64,000 nucleotides of DNA from Aralia elata (lineage: Eukaryota; Streptophyta; Magnoliopsida; Apiales; Araliaceae), in assembly GCA_034770075.1 (NCBI GenBank), contig CM068386.1, forward strand, positions 85,781,265-85,845,264, given 5' to 3'. A program made the position numbers and the translations under genes. The notes beneath the pieces were generated by a model. That model was not told the DNA's origin, ran no database searches, and saw nothing but the letters and a program-made list of their open reading frames with translations. Below are positions 44,119 to 54,986 of this stretch, piece by piece (position 1 is the first letter of the stretch; every line of letters begins with the position of its first letter).

Positions 44119-45351
44119 AATACCCATAAACTTAAACAATTGCTTGTCCTCAAGCAAACAAAAACAAAACTAAAACTAACAACGCATGCATAACTAACAA
44201 ACATCGAGCAAAGAACCAACATGAGTTTAACATATATGCCTTAGAGATTAAAATCATAACTCAAGTTCAACCTTGAACGATGCACAGTTAAAACTTTCAC
44301 CTCCTTACTAAATTAACAACTACCCATAACTCTTTCAGGTGTGTGTGTGTGTGTGTCCATCATTCAAGCAATGGCCATTAGGTCAATTCGTGTGAACAAA
44401 CTACGTATAAGTAATTTACCATTCTCATTGATCTCAACTAAATAAGGTTTACATATAAGTATAGGGTTCCCAAAGATTAAGTAAGCTTACCAACATATTA
44501 CATATTTCAACCTATTTTTAGTGGGTGCGTTTTATGCTCCATCCCACTGCTTATTTCTTACTCGACTGGTGCAATGTTCAACTTTCTTAGGCTTTTTAAA
44601 ACTACCCTTTTAGCGAACTTTCGACCAACGACTCCCAAACCAGTTGTCTTTAGGGCGCTAGGTGTCGAGACACCTCGAAGGGCTTACTTGTTCGAGTAAC
44701 AGAGACCACAAAGTTGAACTAGTCAAGTTCTATTATTATCATTATTATACCACATTCTTTTTTCCTTCATTTTTTTTACAATTAATTAAAGGACTCCCCC
44801 AAACGTATATGTCAACCTAGATTTAGCATTAATCAATGATAAGTTAAATCGTTTACACTTTTCATGACATTTCAACACACTTACTCACTTAATTTCCCTA
44901 ATTAACCATTGGTCAACAAATGGTGTGCTTATGTGTGTGAAAGAATCAAAAGTAGTGTAACCCAGCTACTATGTTAAAGTTCAAATGATACATGTTTCTC
45001 AATTTTCCAAGAGTTAGAATTAACTAATGTTTCATCATCGACAATCATCAAAACCACACCAGCTCATTGATCGACTTCACTTAAATGCAATATCACATAA
45101 CATTCTATTGACATACATATTAAAACCTACTTGAAAGTCCTAAGTGCAATAACATACTAAATGCAACTTATATACCATAATAACAACTAAAATGCAAACA
45201 AATGACAAACTAATATGCAAACACCAACTAACAATGCAAATAAAGACACAAACAAGCATATATAAAACTCCCCCCAAAATTAATTGCAGTAATGTCCTAA
45301 TTACGAAAAAAAATAAAGATTTAAAGACAGAGGACTTCTCTCAATAGCGTA
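44119..45351 (-). other. 3' non-coding region of Athila F
   Basis: Long untranslated region. A GT run lies at 44339-44356 and the hairpin-rich conserved segment at 44584-44700. No ORF of note. Confidence 0.6.
44584..44700 (-). ncRNA. Hairpin-rich conserved segment, single copy in Athila F
   Basis: The minus strand reads TTACTCGAACAAGTAAGCCC, then GGTGTCTCGACACC (perfect hairpin), GCGCCCTAAAG, CTGGTTTGGGAGTCGTTGG, then GGGTAGTTT and CCTAAGAAA. The same order of phrases occurs three times in Tat-type G (57381-57850). It is non-coding. An RNA role is inference only. Confidence 0.35.
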
Positions 45352-46270
45352 TTAGTCATTTCTATCTTCTTCTTCCTCGTCATCATCTGAAGGGGAATAT
45401 ATAGGTAAAGTAGGCAGGACAAGCAACTGGACTGGGATAGTATTGGGGTTGAACCTCGCAAATGCATCTGCCAATGTCGTAAAGGAGCTTACATTGTAAT
45501 AGTGCATTGTAGCTTGACGTTGAGCAAGGAGCATATGTTGTCTCTCCATCCGTCTCTAGAACTAACACATGGAATCAAGTTCCGTCGTGGATGGCTCGAC
45601 CTCAACTTGTGGTGATGGCGGTGGCATAATTATATATCCCTCTCCTCTTGGGTGAAATATTGCTCCTTCCTACGCTTTATACTTTTTAATTGTGGGGTGA
45701 TCAATAGCAGCTATAGGTTACTGAAGTAACTCAGAAGAATTTCATTGAACTCCCATTCGTCAACATAACTCCGTGATCAAAAAGCCATGTGGAAGACCAC
45801 TTGTGGTGCTGCCTCATAAAAATTTCTCAGTTGAATCCTGGATAATCATTCCCACATCGATGTCGTAGATTCTTCTTTCATTCTCACTTCCATAGTACTG
45901 ATGCACAATGCCATATAATAAGATTGCCCTTTCCTTAGTAACATCATTATGGTGTCTTGTAGGCATTAAATTGGCACAGATGAATGCATACCAAACTTTA
46001 CCATAACGTCTCAGTGCCGAATATGGAAAACTAACCTTCTTGTTAGTATTGACTTTCAAGGTCCAAGACGTTTTCGGTTTGCATAAACTTTGTATCACAC
46101 CATCCATACCAGGGTGCAAGTCCTCATATCTATTTTCAAGGAGATGATTTTGTAAATTATAGTAAGCATTGATAGTAGCTCTATCGAATGCCACTGTTTT
46201 ACCCCTAACTTGCACCACATAATCAACCCATTCAATAGCGTTGGCATATAATTCTTTCACAACCGAGATG
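45352..46270 (-). pseudogene. Athila 3' ORF (putative plant transposon protein domain)
   Basis: The minus-strand frame 46260-45814 reads KELYANAIEWVDYVVQVRGK, ENRYEDLHPGMDG, SALRRYGKVWYAFICANLMP, TRHHNDVTKERAILLYGIV, DIDVGMIIQDS. The pattern EFYAN ... VWYxFxxxxLMPTxHxxxVTxxRAxLLYxI ... DVGxxI is that of the plant-specific domain common in Athila ORFs (Pfam Transposase_32 type), of unknown biochemical function. A second piece (45549-45352: MERQHMLLAQRQA ... PSDDDEEEE) is the C-terminal tail after a break at 45550-45813. The N-terminal side is cut by E at 46276. Confidence 0.75.
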
Positions 46271-46275
46271 ACTGT

Positions 46276-47565
46276 TGATGAGTAGGTTTTAACCTACGAG
46301 TTTGATATATCTTTGGCTTATTCTTTACTTGTTTCTAAGTGTTTTTGGTATCTTTTACTTGTTTTCATAATGCTTTTGTAGGTCATGGCTGGTTGCGGAT
46401 TCAAAAGAAGAAAATTGGCTGGGTGCAGGACAACCTCGCCGGGGCGAGAAGTTGTGCTTTGTTTTTCTCACCGGGGCAAAAGCTGGCCGGGGCGAGGGAT
46501 TTGTATAGGAACTTCTCACCGGGGCGAGAATGCGGCTGATGGAAAATTTAAATTTGCCAACATTTAGTTATTTTGGAAAGGTTGAAGTGATTAAGGATTC
46601 TTGCTATTAGTTTGATTGGGAGACTAAAGGAAGATATAAATAGGAGATCAAGGATTGGATGGGACACACAGACATATCCAGAGATTGAATTTTCAGAGCT
46701 GAACAAGAAGATTGAAGATCAAGTCAAGCTCCGTGAGGAATTCAGATTGGAGAGCTAGAGATTATATTGAGTTTTCTTTTAATCTTTTATCTCTGATTTG
46801 TAATTAATTATGATGACTTATTTTGGTATTCTAGTTTTTATTGTCAGTATGAGCTAAATTCTTAGTTAAGACTACGATTGAACCAGTTATGTTATGAATT
46901 AATTATTTATTTAATTCCAGTTATTCAATTGATGGGAGTTGTCTATCTTATTCTATACTTATTGATTAAATTGTTTGGCCGACAATTAGCGGATTACTTT
47001 AGATGAATTTGGGAGATGCAATCTAGGGTTAGAACTAGATAAGATAACATGTATTCTTAATTATTTATGTGTGTTGAATATTTAGGATTGTGAAGTGAAT
47101 AGGGATATCTCTTTGCTGCGTGTAACAATTGGAAATTAGAACTTAATGAATTTAATCCTTTAAGTTTGCATAGGAATATTGTAGAGTAATTGGATTAGAT
47201 AGATTATTTGATCACTTGGAAAAGGGCTTATAAATACAATTGAATTTCTGTTAACAACTCCATTGAAGTGAATAATTGGAAGATGTAGATAGATTGGTTA
47301 TGATAAATAACTGGGGATATTGTAGTCTTAATTATAATAAATCTGAATTTCAACCTTTGTGATAGTTGTTGGTGTTGGTATTTATTTATTTAATATCAAT
47401 CAAAAATTCAAATCGCTATTGTTTAATAGAATAGGCATAATTTAGATTGACAGTTGGAGATTTAAACATAGTAATTCCTGTGGGTTCGACACTCTTTCTT
47501 ATCACTTTATTACTTGTTGATCGTGTATACTTGCACGTAATTGTTGATTGTGAAATCGGATAACA
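46276..47565 (+). mobile_element. 5' LTR of Athila E (1290 bp)
   Basis: It starts TGATGAGTAGG and ends GAAATCGGATAACA. The motif cluster at 46425-46530 has CTCGCCGGGGCGAG-type near-palindromes (ctcgccggggcgaga, ctcaccggggc, gccggggcgag, ctcaccggggcgaga). A TATA-like atataaatagg lies at 46635-46645. Confidence 0.9.
46425..46530. repeat. CTCGCCGGGGCGAGA motif cluster in LTR E
   Basis: Four copies of a C/G-rich near-palindrome in about 105 bases. It is the Athila counterpart of the family-specific clusters in the other LTRs. Confidence 0.85.
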
Positions 47566-47570
47566 AGTTT

Positions 47571-47588
47571 TTGGCGCCGTTGCCGGGG
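47571..47588 (+). promoter_or_regulatory. Primer binding site of Athila E
   Basis: TGGCGCCGTTGCCGGGGA lies five bases after the LTR. This is the tRNA-Asp-type primer site known from Athila elements. Confidence 0.88.
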
Positions 47589-47694
47589 ACTTATTTGTGT
47601 TTATAATTTTCCATATCAGTTTAATTAAGTCTGTTCTAGTTAAGCAAACTTATTTTTCTAATGTTTCTTGTTTCAGGTGACTTTTGATTCGTTT

Positions 47695-49362
47695 ATGCAA
47701 ACGCGATCAAAACAACCGGAACTTGTGCAGTGTGAGGATAATCTTGAGAACAAGCTACGTCAGTTGAGAAAATTCTGTCAGGAAACAACTGAGAAAGAGA
47801 AAATGGCTAACGAAGAACAGAAATCATTAAGGGACTATGCTATGCCTAAGATAGATGAGATCAAATCAAGCATCACGAGACCAGTCATCACTGCTAATTC
47901 CTTCGAGATTAAGCCGGGAACAATTCATATGCTTTAGAATGCAGTACAGTTTGGGGGTTTAGCTAACGATGATCCGAATGAACACTTGGTTAGTTTTTTA
48001 GAGATCTGTGATACATTCAAATATCCCAATGTGTCAAATGATGCAGTGAGATTACGTTTGTTTTCGTTCACACTAAGAGATAAGGCAAAGAGTTGGATCC
48101 ATTCACTTCCGCCAGGATCCATCACAACTTGAGATGATCTAGCTTAGAAATTCTTAGTGAAATTCTTCCTACCAGCTAAGTCGGCTAAGTTGAGAAACGA
48201 GATTTCTACATTTGGGCAATAGCATGGAAAGTCACTATACGAGGCTTGGGAAAGGTTCAAAGATTTATTGAGGAAATGTCCACATCATGGGCTACCCAAG
48301 TGGCTACAAGTTCAGACATTCTACAATGGGTTGAATAATGACACTCGAACATGCATTGATGCAGCTGCGGGAGGGGCACTCATGGATAAAAATTTTGAGG
48401 AAGCTTTCACTTTGCTAGAGACTATGGCTACAAATAACTATCAATGGCTGACTTCCAGAATGAATCAACAAAAGGTAGCTGGAGTTTTGGAAGTAGATGC
48501 GGTCACGGTACTTATAGCGCAGATGGCAGCCATGTCTAAGAAGATTGAAGCTTTGGCAGAATCAAAAGTCCAGCAAGTAGCCTATGTGTGTGAGCTATGT
48601 GCAGGTGCCCATCCGACTGAGTATTGTGCCATTAATCCAAAATCGGTACAGTATTTGGGGAGTTATAACAGACCGCCACAGCCATATCAGAATGCTTATA
48701 ATCCGGGGTGGAAGAATCATTCGGGTTTCTCTTGGAGCAATAATACTCAGACTCAAAATCTAGCTCCAAGATCACAGAATCCCCCAGGTTTTCAGAACCA
48801 AGCTCCACAACATGCAGAAAGAAAACCAAGTTTAGAAGAATCATTGGCAAGATTCATCATAGCGTCTGAGAAAAGAATGAATGATCAAGATAAGTTGTTA
48901 ACTCAGGTAGATTTGAATGTGAAAAGCCAGGCAGTGTCAATTAGGAACTTGGAAAATCAGCTGGGATAGTTGGCTCATGTTTTGAATAATTGACCACAAG
49001 GAGCACTTCCAAGCGATACAGAGATTAACCCAAGAACGGATGGAAAAGAACATTGCAAGGCTGTTACTTTAAGGAGTGGAAAAGAGCTGCCTGATGCAGT
49101 TAAAGGAAATTCTAAACCAAAAATAGTTGTGGAGAATGAGGATGAGGAAGCCCCAGTGAAAAGTAAGGTGAATGAATCAGAAAAGGTGAAGGACACTGAT
49201 TCGGAGGCAAAGTCAAAGGAACTCAAGCCAGATAGTGTAGTACCTCCCGTACCATTCCCTCAAAGATTGCAGAAGGCCAAGCTAGACAAGCAATTTTCTA
49301 GATTCTTAGATGTTTTTAAGAAACTGCACATTAATATACCATTTGCAGAAGCCCTGGAATAA
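47695..49362 (+). pseudogene. Gag of Athila E
   Basis: It starts MQTRSKQPELVQCEDNLENK. Capsid phrases are NAVQFGGLANDDPNEHLVSF, LRLFSFTLRDKAKSWIHSLP, SLYEAWERFKDLLRKCPHHG and TFYNGLNNDTRTCIDAAAGG. A Cys/His region (CELCAGAHPTEYC), a Gln/Asn/Pro-rich linker and an acidic region (KVNESEKVKDTD) follow. Stops are at 47935, 48130, 48145, 48220, 48967, 48991 and 49360. By family comparison nearly all are CAG/CAA, CGA or TGG codons changed by one C-to-T or G-to-A step. The gene is otherwise colinear over about 550 codons. Frames seen on the other strand are shadows. Confidence 0.9.
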
Positions 49363-49946
49363 ATGCCCAGTTACGCAAAATTCATGAAGGAGGTTTTGTT
49401 AAAGAAAAGAAAATTGGGTGATTTCGAGACGGTGGCATTAACCGAGGAATGCAGTGCAATTTTGCAGAACAAGTTGCCACCCAAACTAAAGGATCCAGGA
49501 AGCTTCAGTATTCCATGTGTAATTGGTAACCAGTTCTCTGGAAGGGCATTGTGTGACTTAGGGGCTAGCATCAATTTAATGCCGTTATCAGTTTACACTC
49601 AACTTGGGCTAAAGGCACCAAAACCGACGAACATCAGCTTGCAGTTGGCAGACAGGTCAGTAACATATCCGAGGGGTATTGTGGAAGATATCTTGGTAAG
49701 GTTGATAAATTCATCTTCCCAACTGACTTCGTCATTTTGGATTACGAAGAGGATAAAGAAATCCCCATCATATTAGGTCGTCCATTCTTAGCAACAGGGA
49801 GAACGTTGATAGATGTACAAAAAGGTGAATTGACAATGAGAGTTCAAGACCAGGAAGTCACCTTCAATGTGTTTAAATCGATAAAATTCCCTAAGGAAGG
49901 CGAGAAATGCTTACGGATAGACCTGCTGCATGAAATCGTGCATTAG
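49363..49946 (+). pseudogene. Protease region of Athila E
   Basis: The frame reads YAKFMKEVLLKKRKL, then FSIPCVIGNQFSGRALCDLG, ASINLMPLSVYTQLGL. The DLGAS active-site box lies at 49555-49569 (Athila uses DLGAS instead of DSGAT). A frameshift near 49695-49735 moves the end of the domain (ILDYEEDKEIPIILGRPFLA) to another frame. It ends at a TAG after EIVH. Positions 49947-50132 continue the linker to RT. Confidence 0.88.
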
Positions 49947-51815
49947 CGAACCAGTGCAAGTTATTGTGAAGATCCCTTAGAAGCTGCCCTGGTTGGGATA
50001 AACACTTTTGATGATTGTGATGAGTGGGATTATGTCACGGTTTTAAACTCATTACCTATTTCTCGGAAATTCAGCAGGCAATTTGATATACTTGACCGGC
50101 CAAACGAAGGAGAAAAGAGGTCCAAACCGTTAGTGGAAGAACCACCTATACTTGAACTCAAACCTCTTCCCTCTCACCTAAGGTATGCTTACTTTGGAGA
50201 CTCTGACACGCTACCAGTAATAGTTTTTGCTCATTTGAATGAATTTCAAGAAGAAAAACTGTTAAGGGTTTTGCGTGAGTATAAAACCGCAATTGGGTGG
50301 ACAATAGCAGACATCAAGGGAATTAGTCTGTCGTTTTGCATGCACAAAATTTTGCTTGAAGAAGGAGCAAAACCGGTTATTGAGCAACAAAGAAGATTGA
50401 ATCCGATCATGAAGGATGTAGTGAAGAAGGAAATCATCAAGTGGTTAGATGCCGATATTATCTATCCGATTTCAGACAGTTCGTGGGTGAGTCCTGTACA
50501 GTGTGTTCCTAAAAAGGGGGGGATGACAGTGATTGAAAACGAGAATAATGAACTCATTCCTACTAGAACAGTTACAGGTTGGCGAGTGTGTATGGATTAC
50601 CGCAAGTTGAACAAAGCTACTCGCAAGGATCACTTCCCACTGCCATTTATTGATCAAATGTTGAATAGGTTGTCCGGTCATCAATTTTACTGCCTGCTTG
50701 ACGGTTACTCGGGATATAACCAGATAGTCATAGCTCCGGAGGACCAAGAGAAACCGCCTTTCACATGCCCTTATGGAACGTTCACATTCCGGAGAATGTC
50801 TTTCGGGTTATGTAATGCACCGGCAACATTCCAGCGATACATGATGGCTATCTTCTCGGATATGGTTGAGCAGAATTTGGAGGTATTCATGGATGACTTT
50901 TCTGTGTTTGGTGACAATTTTGATTTGTGTCTTAGCAATCTCATCTTAGTGTTGAAGCGGTGTGTGGAGACAAATCTGGTTCTTAATTGGGAAAAATGCC
51001 ACTTTATGGTGCAAGAAGGGATTATTTTGGGGCATAAAGTGTCCGAAGCAGGCTTAGAGGTGGATAGAGCAAAGATTGAAACCATTGAAAAGTTACCACC
51101 ACCGACATCGATGAAAGGCGTTAGAAGTTTTCTCGGACATGCAGGATTTTACCGTCGATTCATCAAGGACTTTTCAAAAATTTCAAAACCATTGTGTTCA
51201 CTCCTTGAGAAAGATGTTCCCTTCAAGATGGATCAAGCTTGCATCAACGCCTTTGAAGTGCTGAAACAGAAATTAGTCACAGCCCCGATCATAATTGCTC
51301 CGGATTGGACTTTACCTTTTGAGTTGATGTGTGACGCAAGTGATTATGCAGTGGGAGCTGTGTTGGGTCAGCGAAGAGATAAGATTTTTCACACCATTTA
51401 TTACTTAAGTAAGACACTCACTGATGCACAACTGAATTACACCACTACAGAAAAAGAGTTACTTGCAGTAGTATTTGCATTTGATAAATTTCGAGCATAT
51501 CTGATTGGAACCAAGGTGATAGTCTACACTAATCATTCAGCCATCAAGTACTTGATTGCAAAGAAGGATGCCAAACCAAGGTTGATCTGATGGGTCCTCT
51601 TGTTGCAAGAATTTGACTTAGAGATTCGAGATAGGAAAGGTACGGAGAATCAAGTGGCTGATCATCTTTCAAGGTTAGAGAATGCCGACACTCAGAGAAA
51701 GAATGATGTGGTGATTAATGAGTCGTTTCCAGATGAGCAGCTATTTCGTATCAACACCGAAGTACCTTGGTATGCTGATTACGTGAACTTCCTAGTCAGT
51801 AATGTTCTTCCGTAA
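49947..51815 (+). pseudogene. Reverse transcriptase and RNase H of Athila E
   Basis: A 485-codon open frame (50133-51590) carries RT: WVSPVQCVPKKGGMTVIENE, VCMDYRKLNKATRKDHFPLP, CLLDGYSGYNQIVIAPEDQE, MSFGLCNAPATFQRYMM, and the catalytic FMDD at 50888-50899. RNase H follows: LMCDASDYAVGAVLGQRRDK, YTTTEKELLAVVFAFDKFR, VIVYTNHSAIKYL. The last catalytic Asp of RNase H reads Asn (AAT 51531-51533, TNH instead of TDH). TGA at 51588 and TAA at 51813 break the frame, and both fit C-to-T changes. This is the best-preserved RT in the window, but the element as a whole is broken. Confidence 0.94.
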
Positions 51816-52200
51816 GATTTCACTTCTCAGCAAAGAAAGAAATTTCTCCATGACGTCAAGCAATACTTCTGGGATGAGTCATTCCTCTTCAAAACTTGTG
51901 CGGATCAGATGATACGACGTTGTGTGCCACAGGAAGAAATGGAGAGCATCTTGACTTGTTGCCATTCATCAGATTATGGAGGACATTATGGGGGAGAAAG
52001 AACTGCAGCAAAGGTGCTGCAACCGGGGTTTTTCTGGCCTTCGTTGTTCAAGGATGCCCATTTTTTTGTGCTAAAGTGCGATAGATGTCAAAGGGTTGGA
52101 AACATTTCTAAGCGGCACGAAATGCCTCTCAACACTATCCTTGAAGTTGAACTCTTCGATGTATGGGGCATTGACTTTATGGGGCCATTTCCTTCGTCAT
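51816..52200 (+). pseudogene. Integrase N-terminal part of Athila E, cut by G
   Basis: The zinc-binding region (LTCCHSSDYGGHYGGERT, PSLFKDAHFFVLKCDRCQRV) and the start of the catalytic core (FDVWGIDFMGPFPSS, containing the first catalytic Asp) end at 52200, where LTR G begins. The rest of the core is expected beyond the window, after G. Confidence 0.9.
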
Positions 52201-54203
52201 TGTAGACACCCAAATTTTGTACTTCATATACTAACCATGACAGGAGGGCAAATCCGTCAAATGAACTGGCCTGCGAGAGCAAAAGAAGGATAAGTACGAA
52301 CACTCGACGCCACCGCGACGATTTACAACCGAAACCGACGTGACAACAAGGCTGTCCGATTTGAGCATTCCCGAATGATGTGGCACGTCTCCCAATAATT
52401 CCTGGACTGCAAAATACGAACATGTCGGCAAAAACCGATGTCACAACACGAGAATTGAGGCGTAACACAAAAATCGAGAAAGTCAAGCCAGCCAGCCGCG
52501 GATTGATCTGCGGCCAATGAGTGCGCCTTTTGAAAACACGGAACTCGAAACACGGAACTCGAAACCAGGCTGAGTGGATGGTGGGCCAGCCAGCCGCAGA
52601 TCAATCTGCGGCTGCCCTAGGCCAGCCTATTTCAGCTCAGTTTCTTCATTTCATCCAGGGGGTGGACAACAGCAGTTTTGGGAAGAAAAGGAAGAGAAAA
52701 ACAGCAACAAAGATAGCTCGGGAAAGGAGAGAAAAGAGAGAAAAAAGAGAGAAATTATACTCTTTTGATTAGATTGTAGCATATATATTTTCTACTTCAT
52801 TCAACATACGAGTTTGTACGAATTGTGGTAACATTTGCAAGGTGAAAAGCCCTCTTTTATAGCATTTTTGATATATCATTTTGTTAAGCTTTTGGTCATT
52901 TGGGTTACATTAAATGCAATTTCTTCTTGTATATTATTGAGGATACATGGATTAGGGATTATTAGTGAGGGTTCCAGCGGAACAAATTTCTTCCTAATGA
53001 CCCGATGATATCCATTTGGTAAATCTTTTTGCTTGTGTAATTTTTGTAATATCCATTTTGTGGGAGTGTAGAAATTGTGGATGTGAGCCTAGGAACGCGA
53101 CCCCGTGGTCCAAATCCGATGATGGACAATCTAGGTATATGTAGTAGGATCGATTATCCTTGATTGTAAATATGTAATCGTCGGGCCTTAAAACGACGTT
53201 AAGGCGAGAATCGGGTTTAAGGCCCCGTAGTAGTGGAATATGTGATTGTTGGCGTTCGGGGATGTTTTAATGGCTTACATGCCCATGAATAGCCCCGACG
53301 CGTGTTATGCTTGCTTAGATTTTGTGACACGAAAAAATAATTTCAAAGATTAAACGATGAAGGTTTTTTTTATTAAAATCAAACAAGCTAGGTTATTAGA
53401 ATCACGAGGCTAAAAAATTGATAGTGTTAATAAACGTCGATTCCTATTAAACGAGAAGGCCAAGGGAAATCATTTTCAACCATCACCAAAAAATGGCTTT
53501 CATGAATGAACGAAACGTTTTACTAAACCTTGATACATAGGGCGAAAGAGATCCTAGAAATTGCCCATCATTTATGAAAGCAACGTATAAATCTCGATTC
53601 CTATTTTGGTTAAGGTTAAGGAAATTCACGTTTTGTCAAAACGACGCCTAATAAAGATCTCATAGTTCTGGGCAAGTAAAATCAAAACCTTTCTCATAAA
53701 TAAAGGAGCTCTCTCATACTAACGGAAACGACGTTCTAAAACATTCCCAAAATAAAGCACGATTTCTCAATAAAAGGCCAAATGTTTCATCTCTCATGAA
53801 AGAACTCACCACAACATTCACATAAGCACACACACACACACGCATATATACACATTTCATGAATTAAAGGATAGGAAAGTATCAAGATTGCGGTAACCGT
53901 GTTTCACAGAAGTCGGGGGGTGCCTAACACCTTCCCCTCGCTTAAGCAAGCCCCCGAACTCTATGAATCTCGGTTCGCAAACCAATTAATTCGAAGTCAC
54001 ATATGAGCCATCAATTTATAAAAAAATGAAAACTCGGATGAGTTGGTACATCCATTTCAAAAAATACCAACTGGCAACTCTGGTTAATTAGCTCATCATA
54101 AAAAACGATCTTTCAAAACCCCGTCGACATTAATGCCGACCTTTTCCAAAAATCATTCAATCAAAAGGCTAAAATTGGAAAAGAGAAAAACCCGGCGTCG
54201 ACA
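52201..54203 (+). mobile_element. 5' LTR of element G (2003 bp)
   Basis: It starts TGTAGACACCCAAATTTTG and ends CCCGGCGTCGACA. Palindromes lie at 52495-52514 (GCCGCGGAT-TG-ATCTGCGGC) and 52593-52612 (GCCGCAGAT-CA-ATCTGCGGC). A purine-rich leader lies at 52670-52760. The phrase 'gaagtcggggggtgcctaacaccttcccctcgcttaagc' (53911-53950) is shared by all G-family LTRs here. Frames of 60-130 codons in it are not genes. Confidence 0.92.
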
Positions 54204-54205
54204 GC

Positions 54206-54224
54206 TGGCGACTCTGCTGGGGAC
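54206..54224 (+). promoter_or_regulatory. Primer binding site of element G
   Basis: TGGCGACTCTGCTGGGGAC lies two bases after the LTR. It is of the type reported for Tat/Ogre elements (tRNA-Arg type). The tRNA assignment is from memory. Confidence 0.75.
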
Positions 54225-54986
54225 ATTAGAGGGCTTAAGCCGCTTTCGAATCTTGATGTTATCCTATCCTTTTAAAATTCATAAAATGTGTGTATGTGCG
54301 ATATTTTGATTCTACTTTTGATGTGGGAATGTGTGTTTTGCCCAATAAATGAATGATTGAATGGAATTGCTTTACCTTTAATCATTTGCATACGGTGAGG
54401 ATGATGAATGTGAATGTATGTTGAGAGAGTACCTCCTCCTGAGGCGAACCTGTCGGTTGCTTATTACTGGACTCGAAGGGGCTGCTCCCCGGAGATGGCC
54501 CAGGAAACGCACCACCCAAATCCGCTCCAATCGAAAGGTTTCAGACGAGTAGATTACGAAGATTTAGGGACCTTCATGCCGAAAAGCCCGCGAGAGTAAC
54601 CTTAGGATAGGTCAGCCTCAGATTAACCCAACGCAGGAAAAATCTCTTCATGCCCTTTTACGTTTCGCACATATAAATGGCATGATCACATTCAATATTC
54701 ATATATGCCTCCCCTTTTGTCAAAAGAAATTACTAACCTCTATGTTTTGCAGGGAACAGCTGGGGAAGCATAATAAGTCGAGTCTAGCATTTATTATTGC
54801 AATAAGGGATCGCTAACATGTTGTTTTGCAGAGAAAGATTAAAAAAACCCAAAACACAAAAGTTACAGCTTTAGCATGCATCCATATCTTTTCATTGCCC
54901 AGGACTGAACTTCGAACCGTTGTTTCTGTAGGATTGCTCCTCAAACGCGTTCGCAATCTAAAAGGGCCCAGGACTCTACATCTGAA
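54225..54986 (+). other. 5' leader of element G
   Basis: Leader between primer site and gag. A 61-codon frame (54414-54599) has no recognisable relative. Splicing signals cannot be judged by eye. Confidence 0.5.

Larger units (their letters stand above)
42868..46275 (-). mobile_element. Element F: 3' part of an Athila element
   Basis: Minus orientation: 3' LTR at 42868-44118, polypurine region, long 3' non-coding region (44119-45350) and the Athila 3' ORF (45352-46270). It is cut at 46276 by Athila E, so its remaining 5' portion should lie beyond the window. The candidate target duplication on this side is tatcc (42863-42867). Confidence 0.82.
46276..52200 (+). mobile_element. Element E: Athila retrotransposon, 5' two-thirds
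   Basis: 5' LTR (46276-47565), tRNA-Asp-type primer site, gag, protease, RT/RNase H and start of integrase, then cut by G at 52201. Its 3' part should lie beyond the window. It is inserted in F's ORF; the left target candidate is actgt (46271-46275). Confidence 0.92.
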
